Positions 1 to 8,712 of a stretch of DNA of 64,000 nt are shown here, piece by piece. The notes under the pieces were generated by a model. The model was given only the letters and a program-made list of their open reading frames with translations, had not been told where the DNA came from and made no database searches. The position numbers and the translations under genes were made by a program. The stretch is from the NCBI RefSeq assembly GCF_003991425.1, contig NZ_CP034346.1, forward strand, positions 1,649,501-1,713,500. The letters run 5' to 3'. The stretch is from Paenibacillus lutimineralis. GTDB lineage: Bacteria > Bacillota > Bacilli > Paenibacillales > Paenibacillaceae. Each line of letters opens with the position of its first letter. Position 1 is the stretch's first letter.

Positions 1-455
1 TGAGTGTTTTTTTTAAAGCGATGCTGTGGGAACGGATTATGGTTGCTGCCTACCATGTCGGGGCGATGGAGCAGCAGTATGAGGAGGTCTACAAATATGC
101 CTGCGAAAGGAAGCAGTTCGGACAACGGTTGCTCGACTTTGAAGGAGTATACGGCAAGCTGGTGAATATGCGGCTGCGGCTGGAGACCAGTCGACTGATG
201 CTGTTCAAGACCTGTGATGATTTCGATCGGGGCTTCCAGGAGATGCACCGCGCTTCCATGCTCAAGCTGCACACCTCAGAATCTAAGGTTCAGAACAGCC
301 TGGAGGCAGTGCAAATTTTTGGGGCATACGGTTATGTAAAGGAGAGCGCGGTGGAGAAGCAAATCCGCGACTCGCTGGCTGCAAAAATTTATTCCGGCAC
401 GAGTGAAATGCAGAAGAAGATCATGCTTGAAGGACTGGGTGAACTGTATGGTTGA
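1..455 (+). CDS. acyl-CoA dehydrogenase family protein, C-terminal part (prolyl-carrier dehydrogenase candidate)
   Basis: The reading frame is open at the left edge, so only about the last 150 residues are present. They match the C-terminal helical domain of acyl-CoA dehydrogenases: an ERKQFGQ motif, a GAYGYVKE segment and a YSGTSEMQKK ending that normally carries flavin and active-site contacts. The stop overlaps the start of the next gene, which is a proline-type adenylating enzyme followed by a free carrier protein. That order is the one known for pyrrole-2-carboxylate formation (PltE/PltF/PltL, RedW/RedM/RedO), where this flavoenzyme oxidises carrier-bound proline to the pyrrole. The family assignment is firm; the prolyl substrate is inferred from the neighbours. 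Confidence 0.85.
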   Translation, partial: SVFFKAMLWERIMVAAYHVGAMEQQYEEVYKYACERKQFGQRLLDFEGVYGKLVNMRLRLETSRLMLFKTCDDFDRGFQEMHRASMLKLHTSESKVQNSLEAVQIFGAYGYVKESAVEKQIRDSLAAKIYSGTSEMQKKIMLEGLGELYG

Positions 456-2085
456 TTTCCTGCTGCAGCATGATCTGCTGCGCAGCGCTGGCCGTGGTCC
501 AGAGCAGACGGCACTCCGCTATATGGGCCGGAATATGAGCTATCGAGTGCTTCTGGAGAAGAGCCTTCTTCTCTCTGACGCGATGATCGTGTTGGGCATT
601 CAGCCCGGGGAGACCGCTGCCCTCTGTTTGGAAAAATCGCCGCAGGCGGTAATCGCCATGTATGCAATGCTATTTTCCGGAGGAGTCTATATTCCGCTGG
701 ACACGGCTTATTCCCCTGTACATCGAGTCTTGACCATTGTGGAACAGAGTGGCACGCGTTTTCTGCTTACCACTTCGTCCACACTGGAAAAATTGTGGAA
801 TGGTGCAGAAGAACGGCACCGGCAGATGCTTAAAGGGCTCCACATTCTTGTGCTTGAGCAGGACGAAGCAAGGAGGGAGGGGGACGACTCCGCTTGTATA
901 ACGATGGAGCTAGAGGGAGTCAATCACCATCGACCTCAAGCCGGTCAGTCTCCGCGCTACTTATACCGAAGCCGTAAGGAAGTTGTGAGTGACGATGTCG
1001 CTTATATTCTTTACACCTCCGGCTCAACGGGGATACCCAAAGGGGTAATGATCACCCACTTGAACGCCAGAACCTTTATCGAATGGTGCCATGCGTACTT
1101 CAAGCCGGAGCCGCAGGATATTTTTGCTTCTATTGCTCCTTTTCACTTCGATTTGTCAGTCTTCGATCTCTTCGTGCCGCTATCCATCGGGGCGTCGCTG
1201 GTGATCCTTCCAACGGATGTTGTCCAAAATCCTGGACGTTTCACCGCTGCCGTCAAGGAAGAAGAGATCAATTGGGTGTATTCGGTGCCATCCCTGTGGA
1301 CAGGCGTGATTAAGTACGCCAGATTGGCGCCGGGCGAGCTTACCTCGCTTCGCAAGGTGTTGTTCGCGGGGGAGGTTTTTCAGCCGAAATACTTGAGAAC
1401 TGCCATGGAGCTGCTGCCGAATGCCTCCTTTTACAATCTGTATGGATTAATTGAAACCAATGTCTGCACTTGTTATGAGGTAAGCCGGGCCGAAGCGGCG
1501 TGCGAGCAGCCTCTGCCGATCGGTTACGCCTGCGCGAATACCGAGGTTGTTGCTTTGAATGAGGATGGGCGTATAGCCATTGCAGGAGAAGAAGGCGAGC
1601 TGTGCGTAAGGGGTTCGATTGTGATGAAAGGCTATTATCGCAACCGTGCGCTAACCGCCGCAAGCTTTGTTGAACATCCCTCCTTTCCGGAAACCGGAAT
1701 CATGCTGTACCGCACTGGCGATATCGTCAGAATCAACAACGAAGGAGCCCTTGTCCTGATCGGCCGCAAGGATTTTCTTGTCAAGCGCTCCGGATTTCGG
1801 ATAGAGCTGCCCGAAATTGAACGGGTACTCCATGGCATGGAGGAAGTTGCGGCTGCTGCCGTTATGGATATCCGCGGGAAGGACGGCGAGGTGCTGCTAT
1901 GCACCGCGTTGGTGCCAAAGCAGCAGGGCCGGCTTACGGTGCTTGGAGTCAAACAGGTTGTTGGGACGATCCTGCCCCATTACATGATTCCGGATCTGGT
2001 TCGGATTATGGATAGCCTCCCGATGGGGAGCAGTGAGAAGGTTGACCGCCAGCAGCTAAAAGAGATGTTCCGGACCATGCTGTGA
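448..2085 (+). CDS. stand-alone adenylation enzyme, predicted L-prolyl-AMP ligase (PltF/RedM type)
   Basis: This single adenylation domain of about 545 residues carries the core motifs YTSGSTGIPKG, YRTGD and a C-terminal lysine in SSEKVDRQQ. Aligned by eye to the phenylalanine-activating GrsA domain, the ten pocket residues read D-L-F-Y-L-A-L-V-C-K. From memory this is nearly the code reported for the free prolyl-AMP ligases of pyrrole pathways (DLLYLALVCK). It probably loads proline onto the carrier protein encoded just downstream, for oxidation by the upstream dehydrogenase. ATG 448 was chosen because it overlaps the upstream stop codon; the in-frame extension to 403 lies inside the dehydrogenase gene. 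Proline specificity is a strong inference, not proven. Confidence 0.85.
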   Translation: MVDFLLQHDLLRSAGRGPEQTALRYMGRNMSYRVLLEKSLLLSDAMIVLGIQPGETAALCLEKSPQAVIAMYAMLFSGGVYIPLDTAYSPVHRVLTIVEQSGTRFLLTTSSTLEKLWNGAEERHRQMLKGLHILVLEQDEARREGDDSACITMELEGVNHHRPQAGQSPRYLYRSRKEVVSDDVAYILYTSGSTGIPKGVMITHLNARTFIEWCHAYFKPEPQDIFASIAPFHFDLSVFDLFVPLSIGASLVILPTDVVQNPGRFTAAVKEEEINWVYSVPSLWTGVIKYARLAPGELTSLRKVLFAGEVFQPKYLRTAMELLPNASFYNLYGLIETNVCTCYEVSRAEAACEQPLPIGYACANTEVVALNEDGRIAIAGEEGELCVRGSIVMKGYYRNRALTAASFVEHPSFPETGIMLYRTGDIVRINNEGALVLIGRKDFLVKRSGFRIELPEIERVLHGMEEVAAAAVMDIRGKDGEVLLCTALVPKQQGRLTVLGVKQVVGTILPHYMIPDLVRIMDSLPMGSSEKVDRQQLKEMFRTML

Positions 2086-2113
2086 TATAGATTCATGAGA
2101 GGAGACATACCCG

Positions 2114-2380
2114 ATGCAGGATGAGCTTTATGGAATCATTGCGGACATATGTTACTTTGAGAAGGATGAAATGCATCCGGCTTTATCGGTTGTCGACGAT
2201 CTGGCAATCAGCTCCGTTATGATTGTTGAGATCATCGCCATGATTGAGGCCCGGTACGGCTTCAACATAGAGGAGCAAATCGATGAATTACTCGGCTGCG
2301 AGTTGCTCGGCGACATGACGACGCTGATCACCCGGCTGGGAGAAGACTATGCAGTAGCCCAAGCCGCGCTAGGGAGGTGA
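2114..2380 (+). CDS. free-standing peptidyl carrier protein (PltL-like)
   Basis: This 88-residue acidic protein has a four-helix carrier fold. The phosphopantetheine serine is best placed at Ser34 in AISSVMIVEI, where the usual D-S-L reads S-S-V. Length and position right after the adenylating enzyme match PltL/RedO-type carriers that hold the prolyl and then pyrrolyl thioester. A GAGAGGAG ribosome site precedes the ATG. The stop overlaps the ribosome site and start region of the following A-PCP gene, so translation is probably coupled. The missing Asp before the serine is unusual but occurs in single-purpose carriers. Confidence 0.82.
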   Translation: MQDELYGIIADICYFEKDEMHPALSVVDDLAISSVMIVEIIAMIEARYGFNIEEQIDELLGCELLGDMTTLITRLGEDYAVAQAALGR

Positions 2381-2385
2381 AGCTG

Positions 2386-5211
2386 TTGCACTCTCCCATA
2401 ACTTTGCATGGGTTGTTTGAAGAGCAGGTGGAGCGTCGGCCCGAACATCCGGCGATACGCTATAACGGAATGTCCATGACTTACGTGGAACTGAACCACC
2501 GGGCCAATCTTCTGGCATATGAATTGATCCGCCGTGGGATTCAGCCGCAAGACCATGTGGCGGTGATTGTAAGCCGCAGGTTTGAACTGATCATCGCCCT
2601 CCTGGCAGTATTGAAGAGCGGAGCCGCTTACGTGCCAATTGAACCGGGTTATCCGCTTGAACGCAAGAATTACATCCTTGACCATTCCAGCGCATTTGCG
2701 GTCATTACAGAAGATCAGGAAAGGCTGGATGTCCCTGTTCAAATTGTACTGGAGACTAATCTGCCGACGGTTTCCATGAATCAGCCTAATCCGGATATCC
2801 ATGTGGATGAGCATAGTCTGGCTTATATCATGTACACCTCTGGATCGACGGGTTTGCCTAAGGGTGTGATGATCGAGCAGGGTCCCGCCGTCAATCTGAT
2901 CCGGTGGGTCAACCGCGAACTCAGTATAGGCAGTGCTGATAAAGTGCTGTTTCTTACGTCGGTCTGCTTCGACCTGTCGGTATATGACATCTTTGGCATG
3001 CTGGCGGCCGGAGGTACCGTTGTCCTTTGTCCGGAGGAACAGGTCAGCGACCCAGGGCAACTTCGTCGCCTTCTTATTGAGGAAGGGGTTACCTTCTGGA
3101 ATTCTGTTCCAACCACATTACTCTATCTGATACGATATCTGGCGGAGTTCGATCCGGATTGTAGGCTACCGATGCTGCGACACCTTTTTGTAAGCGGAGA
3201 CTGGATTCCGCTAGAACTGGCCCGTAGCTGCCGGAGCCGTTTCCCCCATGCAAGTCTGACGGCGCTTGGTGGTGCGACGGAAGCGACCGTCTGGTCGATT
3301 TATTATACGGTAGATGAGGTTAGCTCCGAATGGAACAGCATTCCTTACGGGAAGCCGATTGATGGTAACCTATTTTACATATTGGATGAGATGGGGAGTC
3401 CTGTTGCCCCTGGAAATACCGGAGAAATGTTCATCGGGGGGATTGGGCTGGCACGTGGCTACTTGAAAGAGCCGCATAAAACCTCAAAATCTTTCCTACC
3501 GGATCCTTTCCAGAAGCAGGGCCGGATGTACCGAACCGGCGACCTCGGGCGCCTGATGGAAGATGGAAATATTGAGTTTCTGGGCCGCATTGACGATCAG
3601 GTCAAAATACGCGGATACCGTGTGGAGATTAAGGAAGTCGAGAAGCGTCTGCTGGAATGCCCGGGAGTAAAAGATGCGGCTGTTACGGCAAGAAGTCATG
3701 AACACGGTGGACAATATTTATGTGCCTACCTGACGTTAAGTCACCCGCTGGAGCTTTACACTCTTAAACAGAGGCTTTCTTCCCAGCTTCCCACTTATAT
3801 GCTGCCGTCCATTTTTATTCGTCTAGATGCGCTGCCCTTAAATGCGAACGGAAAAGTGGACAAGAAGCAGCTCCCCGCGCCTTCCCCGGTCATGCTGATG
3901 ATCGACAGTGGCAGCGAGCCCTGTGCGACACCACTAGAGCTTATCCTTCAGAAGCTGTGGGAAAAGGTTCTCCCGATTCAAGGCATTGGAGCGGAGCAGG
4001 ATTTCATGGAAATCGGCGGAAGCTCAATTGAGGCGGTGGCTCTACACAGCGAGTTGCTACGGTACGGTTTTTCGATTTCTTTTGAGGAACTGGCTGCGCA
4101 TTCAACGATCCGAACCCAGGCATCGCTGCTTGAAAAGAAAACCACCCCCGTGGCCTCCGTCCGGAATGAAAGCATTGCAGCGAGCGGGGAAGAAACGGAT
4201 GTTGTCAAGCCACGACCTTTCAATTCGTTCTTTTACAAAAGCTGTCTGTACAATTCGCTGTTCCCGGTGCTTGAAATGTTCGGCCGCGAACCCAACTCGC
4301 TATTTTGTGGGGAAGTTTTCGCTTATGCCTGGAAGGGTGAGCCGGAAGAGTGCATAATCTCGACTGTACCGATGGTGAACGAGTCACCTGAAGAGGCACT
4401 ACACAGGTTGCATCTGAAGGCCGATTTCAAGCATCTTCCGAACGGCGACGACTTGCTGAAGCAACTTGACTATGGCCTGGCCCGCAGAAGACTATTCATC
4501 GTGTGGTTGGACAGCTTCTATCAGCCGGATCGCCGGGACGCATTCAGAAAGCGTCATATTCCCCATACTTTGCTAGTTTACGGGCATGATGCTGTGAGCG
4601 GGAGGTATTTGATTCTGGAGCATAGCCATGAGCAGGCGCTTAATTACAAAGAGCGGAGTATTACCGCCAGCGATTTGCTGAATAGCTGCCTCGGCTACAA
4701 GGAGCACTTGCAGAGCCTGGCAGATGGCTATACCTGGATAGAGTTTCCCGCCTGGCAGGATGCTTATGAATATGATTTAGCTGCTGACCGTGCAAGGATG
4801 GCAGCCTTATTTGCAGAATATGGGCCTGCAGTGATCCGTGGGCTGGATACTCTGGCGGAATTCAAGGCACTGTACGCCGCCCGGTCATGGACGGATTATG
4901 TAGCGTTTGCACAACGGCTGCTTCCAGGCGTGACTGCTATAATCGACAGCAAGCGTGCTGAGATCTATCGGCTGGTGCGCCTCTTTCCGGGCAGCCGGAT
5001 GATTGCCTCTGCGGAGTCCGTGCTTGAAAGCTGGCTGGAAATTCGCGGCGATCTGATCCGCGGCGCTAAAGGCCTTCCGCTGTCCCCGGAGCAGCAGGCT
5101 ATCCATCTCCTCTTGCTTGAGGGAATCAGAAGCCAAGAGCGGGAATTGGCGGAAACCCTGTGTGGCGGCATAGGTCATAGGATTAATTTTGAAGAGGAGG
5201 CTTATCCATGA
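2386..5211 (+). CDS. non-ribosomal peptide synthetase: adenylation (Cys-like) - PCP - BtrH-like C-terminal domain
   Basis: Residues 1 to about 500 form an adenylation domain (YTSGSTGLPKG, YRTGDLG, NANGKVDKK). Its pocket residues read D-L-Y-N-F-S-L-V-W-K, matching eight of ten in the known cysteine code DLYNLSLIWK. A PCP follows with GGSSIEAV and pantetheine Ser547. The last 330 or so residues are not a condensation, cyclisation or thioesterase domain. They resemble the cysteine-protease-like BtrH acyltransferase of butirosin synthesis: a conserved Cys620 in YKSCLYN, then His727/His734 around HTLLVYGHD and an acidic turn. TTG 2386 is preferred over GTG 2377 because the ribosome site GGGAGGTGA covers 2372-2380. 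The BtrH assignment is by pattern and needs a profile search. Confidence 0.8.
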   Translation: MHSPITLHGLFEEQVERRPEHPAIRYNGMSMTYVELNHRANLLAYELIRRGIQPQDHVAVIVSRRFELIIALLAVLKSGAAYVPIEPGYPLERKNYILDHSSAFAVITEDQERLDVPVQIVLETNLPTVSMNQPNPDIHVDEHSLAYIMYTSGSTGLPKGVMIEQGPAVNLIRWVNRELSIGSADKVLFLTSVCFDLSVYDIFGMLAAGGTVVLCPEEQVSDPGQLRRLLIEEGVTFWNSVPTTLLYLIRYLAEFDPDCRLPMLRHLFVSGDWIPLELARSCRSRFPHASLTALGGATEATVWSIYYTVDEVSSEWNSIPYGKPIDGNLFYILDEMGSPVAPGNTGEMFIGGIGLARGYLKEPHKTSKSFLPDPFQKQGRMYRTGDLGRLMEDGNIEFLGRIDDQVKIRGYRVEIKEVEKRLLECPGVKDAAVTARSHEHGGQYLCAYLTLSHPLELYTLKQRLSSQLPTYMLPSIFIRLDALPLNANGKVDKKQLPAPSPVMLMIDSGSEPCATPLELILQKLWEKVLPIQGIGAEQDFMEIGGSSIEAVALHSELLRYGFSISFEELAAHSTIRTQASLLEKKTTPVASVRNESIAASGEETDVVKPRPFNSFFYKSCLYNSLFPVLEMFGREPNSLFCGEVFAYAWKGEPEECIISTVPMVNESPEEALHRLHLKADFKHLPNGDDLLKQLDYGLARRRLFIVWLDSFYQPDRRDAFRKRHIPHTLLVYGHDAVSGRYLILEHSHEQALNYKERSITASDLLNSCLGYKEHLQSLADGYTWIEFPAWQDAYEYDLAADRARMAALFAEYGPAVIRGLDTLAEFKALYAARSWTDYVAFAQRLLPGVTAIIDSKRAEIYRLVRLFPGSRMIASAESVLESWLEIRGDLIRGAKGLPLSPEQQAIHLLLLEGIRSQERELAETLCGGIGHRINFEEEAYP

Positions 5212-6614
5212 GCCATGCGCTTGCTAACCGGCTGGATTTCTTGACTCGGAAATACAATGAGTACAATCAGCCTATGTACCTAAGCTATCCTGTGGACACC
5301 CACTGGAGGCAGGATACACCGATGTCTGAGATCGCTACTAGTTTGTCTGTCCTTGGATCAGCCCAGGTGTACGTCCATATCCCCTTCTGCCGCACCATTT
5401 GTTATTACTGTTGCTGCGATCGTGTGCTGGGCGGTAAGGAAGAGGATAAGGAGCTTTATATCGACGCCCTGGAGAAGGAAATGGAGCTAAAGCTTTCTGG
5501 ACGGGCATCCAAGCTTGTCACAGATAATATGCACTGGGGAGGTGGAACGCCAGCTTATCTCAGTGAGGTGCAGATTGAGCGGCTGTATGGTTCGGTCAGT
5601 CGGTACATTGAATTTACCCCGGACGCTCGCATCAAACTGGAGGCCTATCCTGATAAGCGAATTGTTACCGCCTCAAAGCTCCGTCTGCTGAAAAAGCTTG
5701 GCTTCAACTACATTAGCTTCGGCGTCCAGGACTTTGACAAAAGAGTGCTTAGTGCCATCCACCGCGACTGTGATTTGGAAGAAACTCGCGAACTGATCGG
5801 CCTGGCGAAAAGTATGGGGTTTATCGTTAATGTGGATTTATGCTACGGCCTGCCGTATCAGGGACTTGGGGAGTTTGAGCGAACGTTGCAGGAAATCGTC
5901 AAGATTGCCCCTGACAAAATCGTCGCTTTTCCCTACGCCCACTACCCGGCCGTTTACCCGCTCCAGCGAAAAATTCCGCTGTTGAGCTTGCCTAATCCCT
6001 TTATTGTCTCGCTTCTTTATGATATGGCACGGCAATACCTTGCCGCCGATTATGAGGAATTGGGATCAGATACATTCATCCACAGAAACGGGCGAGAAAC
6101 CCATCCCTCCCTGATTCCCGGCCGACGAGCGGCCCGCGACTTCATGGGCTCCTCGGAGGAGACCAGCCATGATCTTCTTGGTCTTGGCAAATCCGCGGTT
6201 AGCAAAGTCGGCGGAATGTATTACAAGAATGTGGCTCCGCTGGACAAGTACCATGACCTGCTAGGCAAGTCGCAGCTTCCCGTTGAACATGGAAGGACGC
6301 ATGCTTTGAATGCGGATGACTTGATACGGGAGGAAATTATTCTGAAAAATCTGCTGGGAGGCTCGCCCATCGACAAAGCCGCCATTCGCGCCCAATTTGG
6401 TGTAGATTTTGATGTTTATTTCTCCGGGGAGCTCGCGCTGCTAAGAAGCATGGAGAAGGATGGTCTGTTGGAGGGCACGGATACGCCACTCATTACGGTT
6501 ACTGAGCTGGGCAAACATTTTGTCCGAACGATCGCTTTTGCTTTTGATGTTTACTACAAATCAAACAAGATGGGAGAAAACAGTATATGCAACGACAAGA
6601 ACAAGTTACAATGA
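5208..6614 (+). CDS. HemN-like radical SAM enzyme
   Basis: This 468-residue protein has the full layout of oxygen-independent coproporphyrinogen III oxidase: VHIPFC at the start of the radical SAM barrel, cluster cysteines Cys61, Cys65 and Cys68 with the extra Cys69/Cys70 (HemN has CX3CX2CXC), HWGGGTP, a GVQDF turn, and a C-terminal HemN_C region with DLLGLGKSAVS. Its start overlaps the upstream stop (ATGA), placing it in the biosynthetic operon and arguing against a haem role. HemN relatives in product clusters are known to act as methylases or cyclopropanases. The substrate here is unknown. Pyrroles are HemN substrates, so a pyrrole intermediate is one possibility. Confidence 0.82.
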   Translation: MSHALANRLDFLTRKYNEYNQPMYLSYPVDTHWRQDTPMSEIATSLSVLGSAQVYVHIPFCRTICYYCCCDRVLGGKEEDKELYIDALEKEMELKLSGRASKLVTDNMHWGGGTPAYLSEVQIERLYGSVSRYIEFTPDARIKLEAYPDKRIVTASKLRLLKKLGFNYISFGVQDFDKRVLSAIHRDCDLEETRELIGLAKSMGFIVNVDLCYGLPYQGLGEFERTLQEIVKIAPDKIVAFPYAHYPAVYPLQRKIPLLSLPNPFIVSLLYDMARQYLAADYEELGSDTFIHRNGRETHPSLIPGRRAARDFMGSSEETSHDLLGLGKSAVSKVGGMYYKNVAPLDKYHDLLGKSQLPVEHGRTHALNADDLIREEIILKNLLGGSPIDKAAIRAQFGVDFDVYFSGELALLRSMEKDGLLEGTDTPLITVTELGKHFVRTIAFAFDVYYKSNKMGENSICNDKNKLQ

Positions 6615-6835
6615 TCGTAGCGAAGTTGACCCGCATTCCGGCGGGGGAGTTATCGCTTGAGACAGATATCTTTGAATCCAGACTGCTAACCTCTTTGGGG
6701 TTGCTGGACCTCGTTTCCAGTCTGGAGGAGGAATTTAATATTATTATTTTGCCCGAGGAACTGATTCACGAGAACTTCGCAAGTATCCGAACGATTATTG
6801 ACTTTGTCGACGGTAAGCTGGCGGAGGCATCTTAA
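6587..6835 (+). CDS. second free-standing acyl/peptidyl carrier protein
   Basis: This 82-residue protein resembles D-alanyl carrier proteins (DltC) and NRPS-associated free carriers. Its likely pantetheine serine is Ser36 in LLTSLGLLDL. The gene overlaps the end of the radical SAM gene by 28 bases in another frame, with a GGGAG site just before the ATG, so both are made from one message. No separate adenylating enzyme for it is present in the window. It may receive an intermediate from the A-PCP-BtrH protein or from an upstream enzyme outside the window. Confidence 0.78.
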   Translation: MQRQEQVTMIVAKLTRIPAGELSLETDIFESRLLTSLGLLDLVSSLEEEFNIIILPEELIHENFASIRTIIDFVDGKLAEAS

Positions 6836-6880
6836 AGGGGATCGCCTATTGTTCTCATCCGGGCATACGAGGTGACTTCA

Positions 6881-7585
6881 TTGTTCAAGATCATGGTTGT
6901 TGAAGATGATATCAAAATCCGTACCCTGATGACGGACATTTTGCAGAAATACGGCTATGAGGTGGTCGAGGTTGTGGATTTCCTCCAGGTCGAGAAAATT
7001 TTCGAGCGGGAAGCACCTCAACTGGTGTTACTCGATCTCAATTTGCCCTATTATGATGGATTCTACTATTGCCGGGTATTCCGGCGGAAGACGACGGTGC
7101 CAATCATTATCGTGTCCGCCCGGGACGAGGAGTCCAGTCAGGTTCTAAGCATGGAGCTCGGTGCCGATGACTATGTTGTCAAGCCATTGAATATCCAGGT
7201 GATGCTGGCCAAAATCATGGCGATTCTGCGTAGGACTTATGGGGAGTATTCCGGAAAGCAGGAGCCTGAGAAGGAAGAACTCCCCATCCATCTGGATGAC
7301 CGCAATTTCAGCATTTCCCATAACGGAGTGGTGGAGGAACTAAGCAAAAATGAATATAAGCTATTGAAAAAGCTGATGGAGAAGAAGGATACGATTGTGA
7401 CCCGGGAGGAATTGCTGGAAGAACTGTGGGATGACGTTCACTTCGTGGTGGACAATACATTGACCGTCAATGTGACCCGGGTGAAGGGCAAGCTGGCAAA
7501 CCTCGGCTTTCATGATGTCATTAAAGTGAAGCGGGGAGTCGGCTACATTTTTGAGTTTGGCCAGACGGGAGGGAGTCAACCATGA
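6881..7585 (+). CDS. OmpR-family response regulator (BceR-like)
   Basis: A receiver domain (VVEDD acidic pair near the start, phospho-acceptor Asp in LLDLNLPYYDG, Lys in VKPLN) is followed by a winged-helix DNA-binding domain (LSKNEYKLLKKL, RVKGKL, GVGYIFE). TTG 6881 is preferred, giving MFKIMVVEDD as in BceR-like proteins, because a GAGGTGA ribosome site lies at 6869-6875; GTG 6872 would sit inside it. The stop overlaps the kinase start. With the next three genes it forms a standard Bce resistance module, which probably senses the cluster product through transporter flux and switches on bceAB expression. Confidence 0.9.
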   Translation: MFKIMVVEDDIKIRTLMTDILQKYGYEVVEVVDFLQVEKIFEREAPQLVLLDLNLPYYDGFYYCRVFRRKTTVPIIIVSARDEESSQVLSMELGADDYVVKPLNIQVMLAKIMAILRRTYGEYSGKQEPEKEELPIHLDDRNFSISHNGVVEELSKNEYKLLKKLMEKKDTIVTREELLEELWDDVHFVVDNTLTVNVTRVKGKLANLGFHDVIKVKRGVGYIFEFGQTGGSQP

Positions 7586-8613
7586 GTATGAAGCTGTTCT
7601 GGGGATTTCTGAGGGATCATCTGTCCTTTACGGCGGTTTATTTTATCAGCCATATTCTGGTTAGCGTATACTGCTATTTCTATATCAGCAGCAGCGTACA
7701 GCTTATGTATTTGCTAGGTATCTACTTCTATTTGTACGTCATCTTCATGTGCTTCCGACTGGTGCGCTATGTGTCGGCCCACCGGGAAATCCAACGTCTG
7801 GCGGATAACGTGGAAGTGGAGGAAAAAGGCTTCACCTACGGGCAGCAGGCTGTCATCGCGCTGATCTACCGGATCCACCGGACGTATCAGGATCAAATTT
7901 ATGAAATCAAGACGCAGACGGACAATACCCATAAACTCATTTCCCAGTGGATACATAATTTAAAGACACCGCTGTCCGTCATCGACCTTATTTTACAAAA
8001 CCACAGAATGAATGGTTCGCCTAACGATATGGTGCTGCAGCATATCGAGGAAGAGAAGGATCTGATCCTGAACATGCTGAGTCAGATGCTTAAGTTCTTC
8101 CGGTTGGAGCATTTCACCCGTGATTATACACCCGAGTCGGTGAACTTGCTGGATTCGCTGCGTGGTATCATCAACAGCAAACGGAATCAGTATATTTACA
8201 ATAATGTTTACCCCAGGGTGGAATCTGGGGATGAGCGCATCATGGTCATGACGGACAGCAAATGGAATGCGGTTATGCTGGAGCAAATTATCTCCAACGC
8301 GATTAAATACTCCGCCTCCAAGGATAAGACGAAATATATCTATTTTCGGATTGAACAAAACGGTGACCAAGTAATGCTGTCCATCCGAGATGAGGGCATC
8401 GGCATTGAAAAAACGGATTTGCAACGCGTGTTCCAACCCTTTTTTACTGGAAAGAATGGAAGAACCCACAGCCAAGCCACGGGCATAGGCCTCTATGTCA
8501 CCTCGGAAATCGCCAGGAAGCTGGGGCATGATCTGAAGATCACATCCGAAATCAGCGTCGGCACCGAGGTGAAGATTTCGTATCTTTCAAAAATGAAAGA
8601 AAGCGTAACGTAA
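7582..8613 (+). CDS. intramembrane-sensing histidine kinase (BceS-like)
   Basis: This 343-residue kinase has two closely spaced N-terminal membrane helices (roughly residues 12-32 and 36-57) and no extracytoplasmic sensor domain. The phospho-acceptor motif is WIHNLKTPLS, followed by the N box EQIISNAIKYS and the G boxes RDEGIGI and ATGIGLYV. This short architecture defines BceS-type kinases, which take their signal from the partner ABC transporter rather than from a ligand. The start overlaps the regulator stop (ATGA). Confidence 0.9.
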   Translation: MSMKLFWGFLRDHLSFTAVYFISHILVSVYCYFYISSSVQLMYLLGIYFYLYVIFMCFRLVRYVSAHREIQRLADNVEVEEKGFTYGQQAVIALIYRIHRTYQDQIYEIKTQTDNTHKLISQWIHNLKTPLSVIDLILQNHRMNGSPNDMVLQHIEEEKDLILNMLSQMLKFFRLEHFTRDYTPESVNLLDSLRGIINSKRNQYIYNNVYPRVESGDERIMVMTDSKWNAVMLEQIISNAIKYSASKDKTKYIYFRIEQNGDQVMLSIRDEGIGIEKTDLQRVFQPFFTGKNGRTHSQATGIGLYVTSEIARKLGHDLKITSEISVGTEVKISYLSKMKESVT

Positions 8614-8712
8614 ATGAATGGATGTCAGTTGCTGCGACAAATACAATAGAGTTAGCCAGAATATAACCGGGATTTGGGCATTTGGAAACGCCCGGCCTAA
8701 GGAGATGAAACC
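8614..8712 (+). promoter_or_regulatory. gap before bceAB with an inverted repeat
   Basis: This 99-base gap separates the two-component genes from the transporter genes. It contains GGGCATTT-GG-AAACGCCC (8676-8693), an inverted repeat with one mismatch, and the AAGGAGA ribosome site of the next gene. In known Bce modules the regulator activates a promoter directly upstream of bceA, so this is where such a site should lie. The exact binding motif is not recognisable to me. Confidence 0.3.

Noticed and set aside
5208..6614. Annotation as the haem enzyme hemN
   Set aside because: Sequence features fit, but the gene is embedded by overlap in a biosynthetic operon between carrier-protein genes, so only HemN-like is supported.
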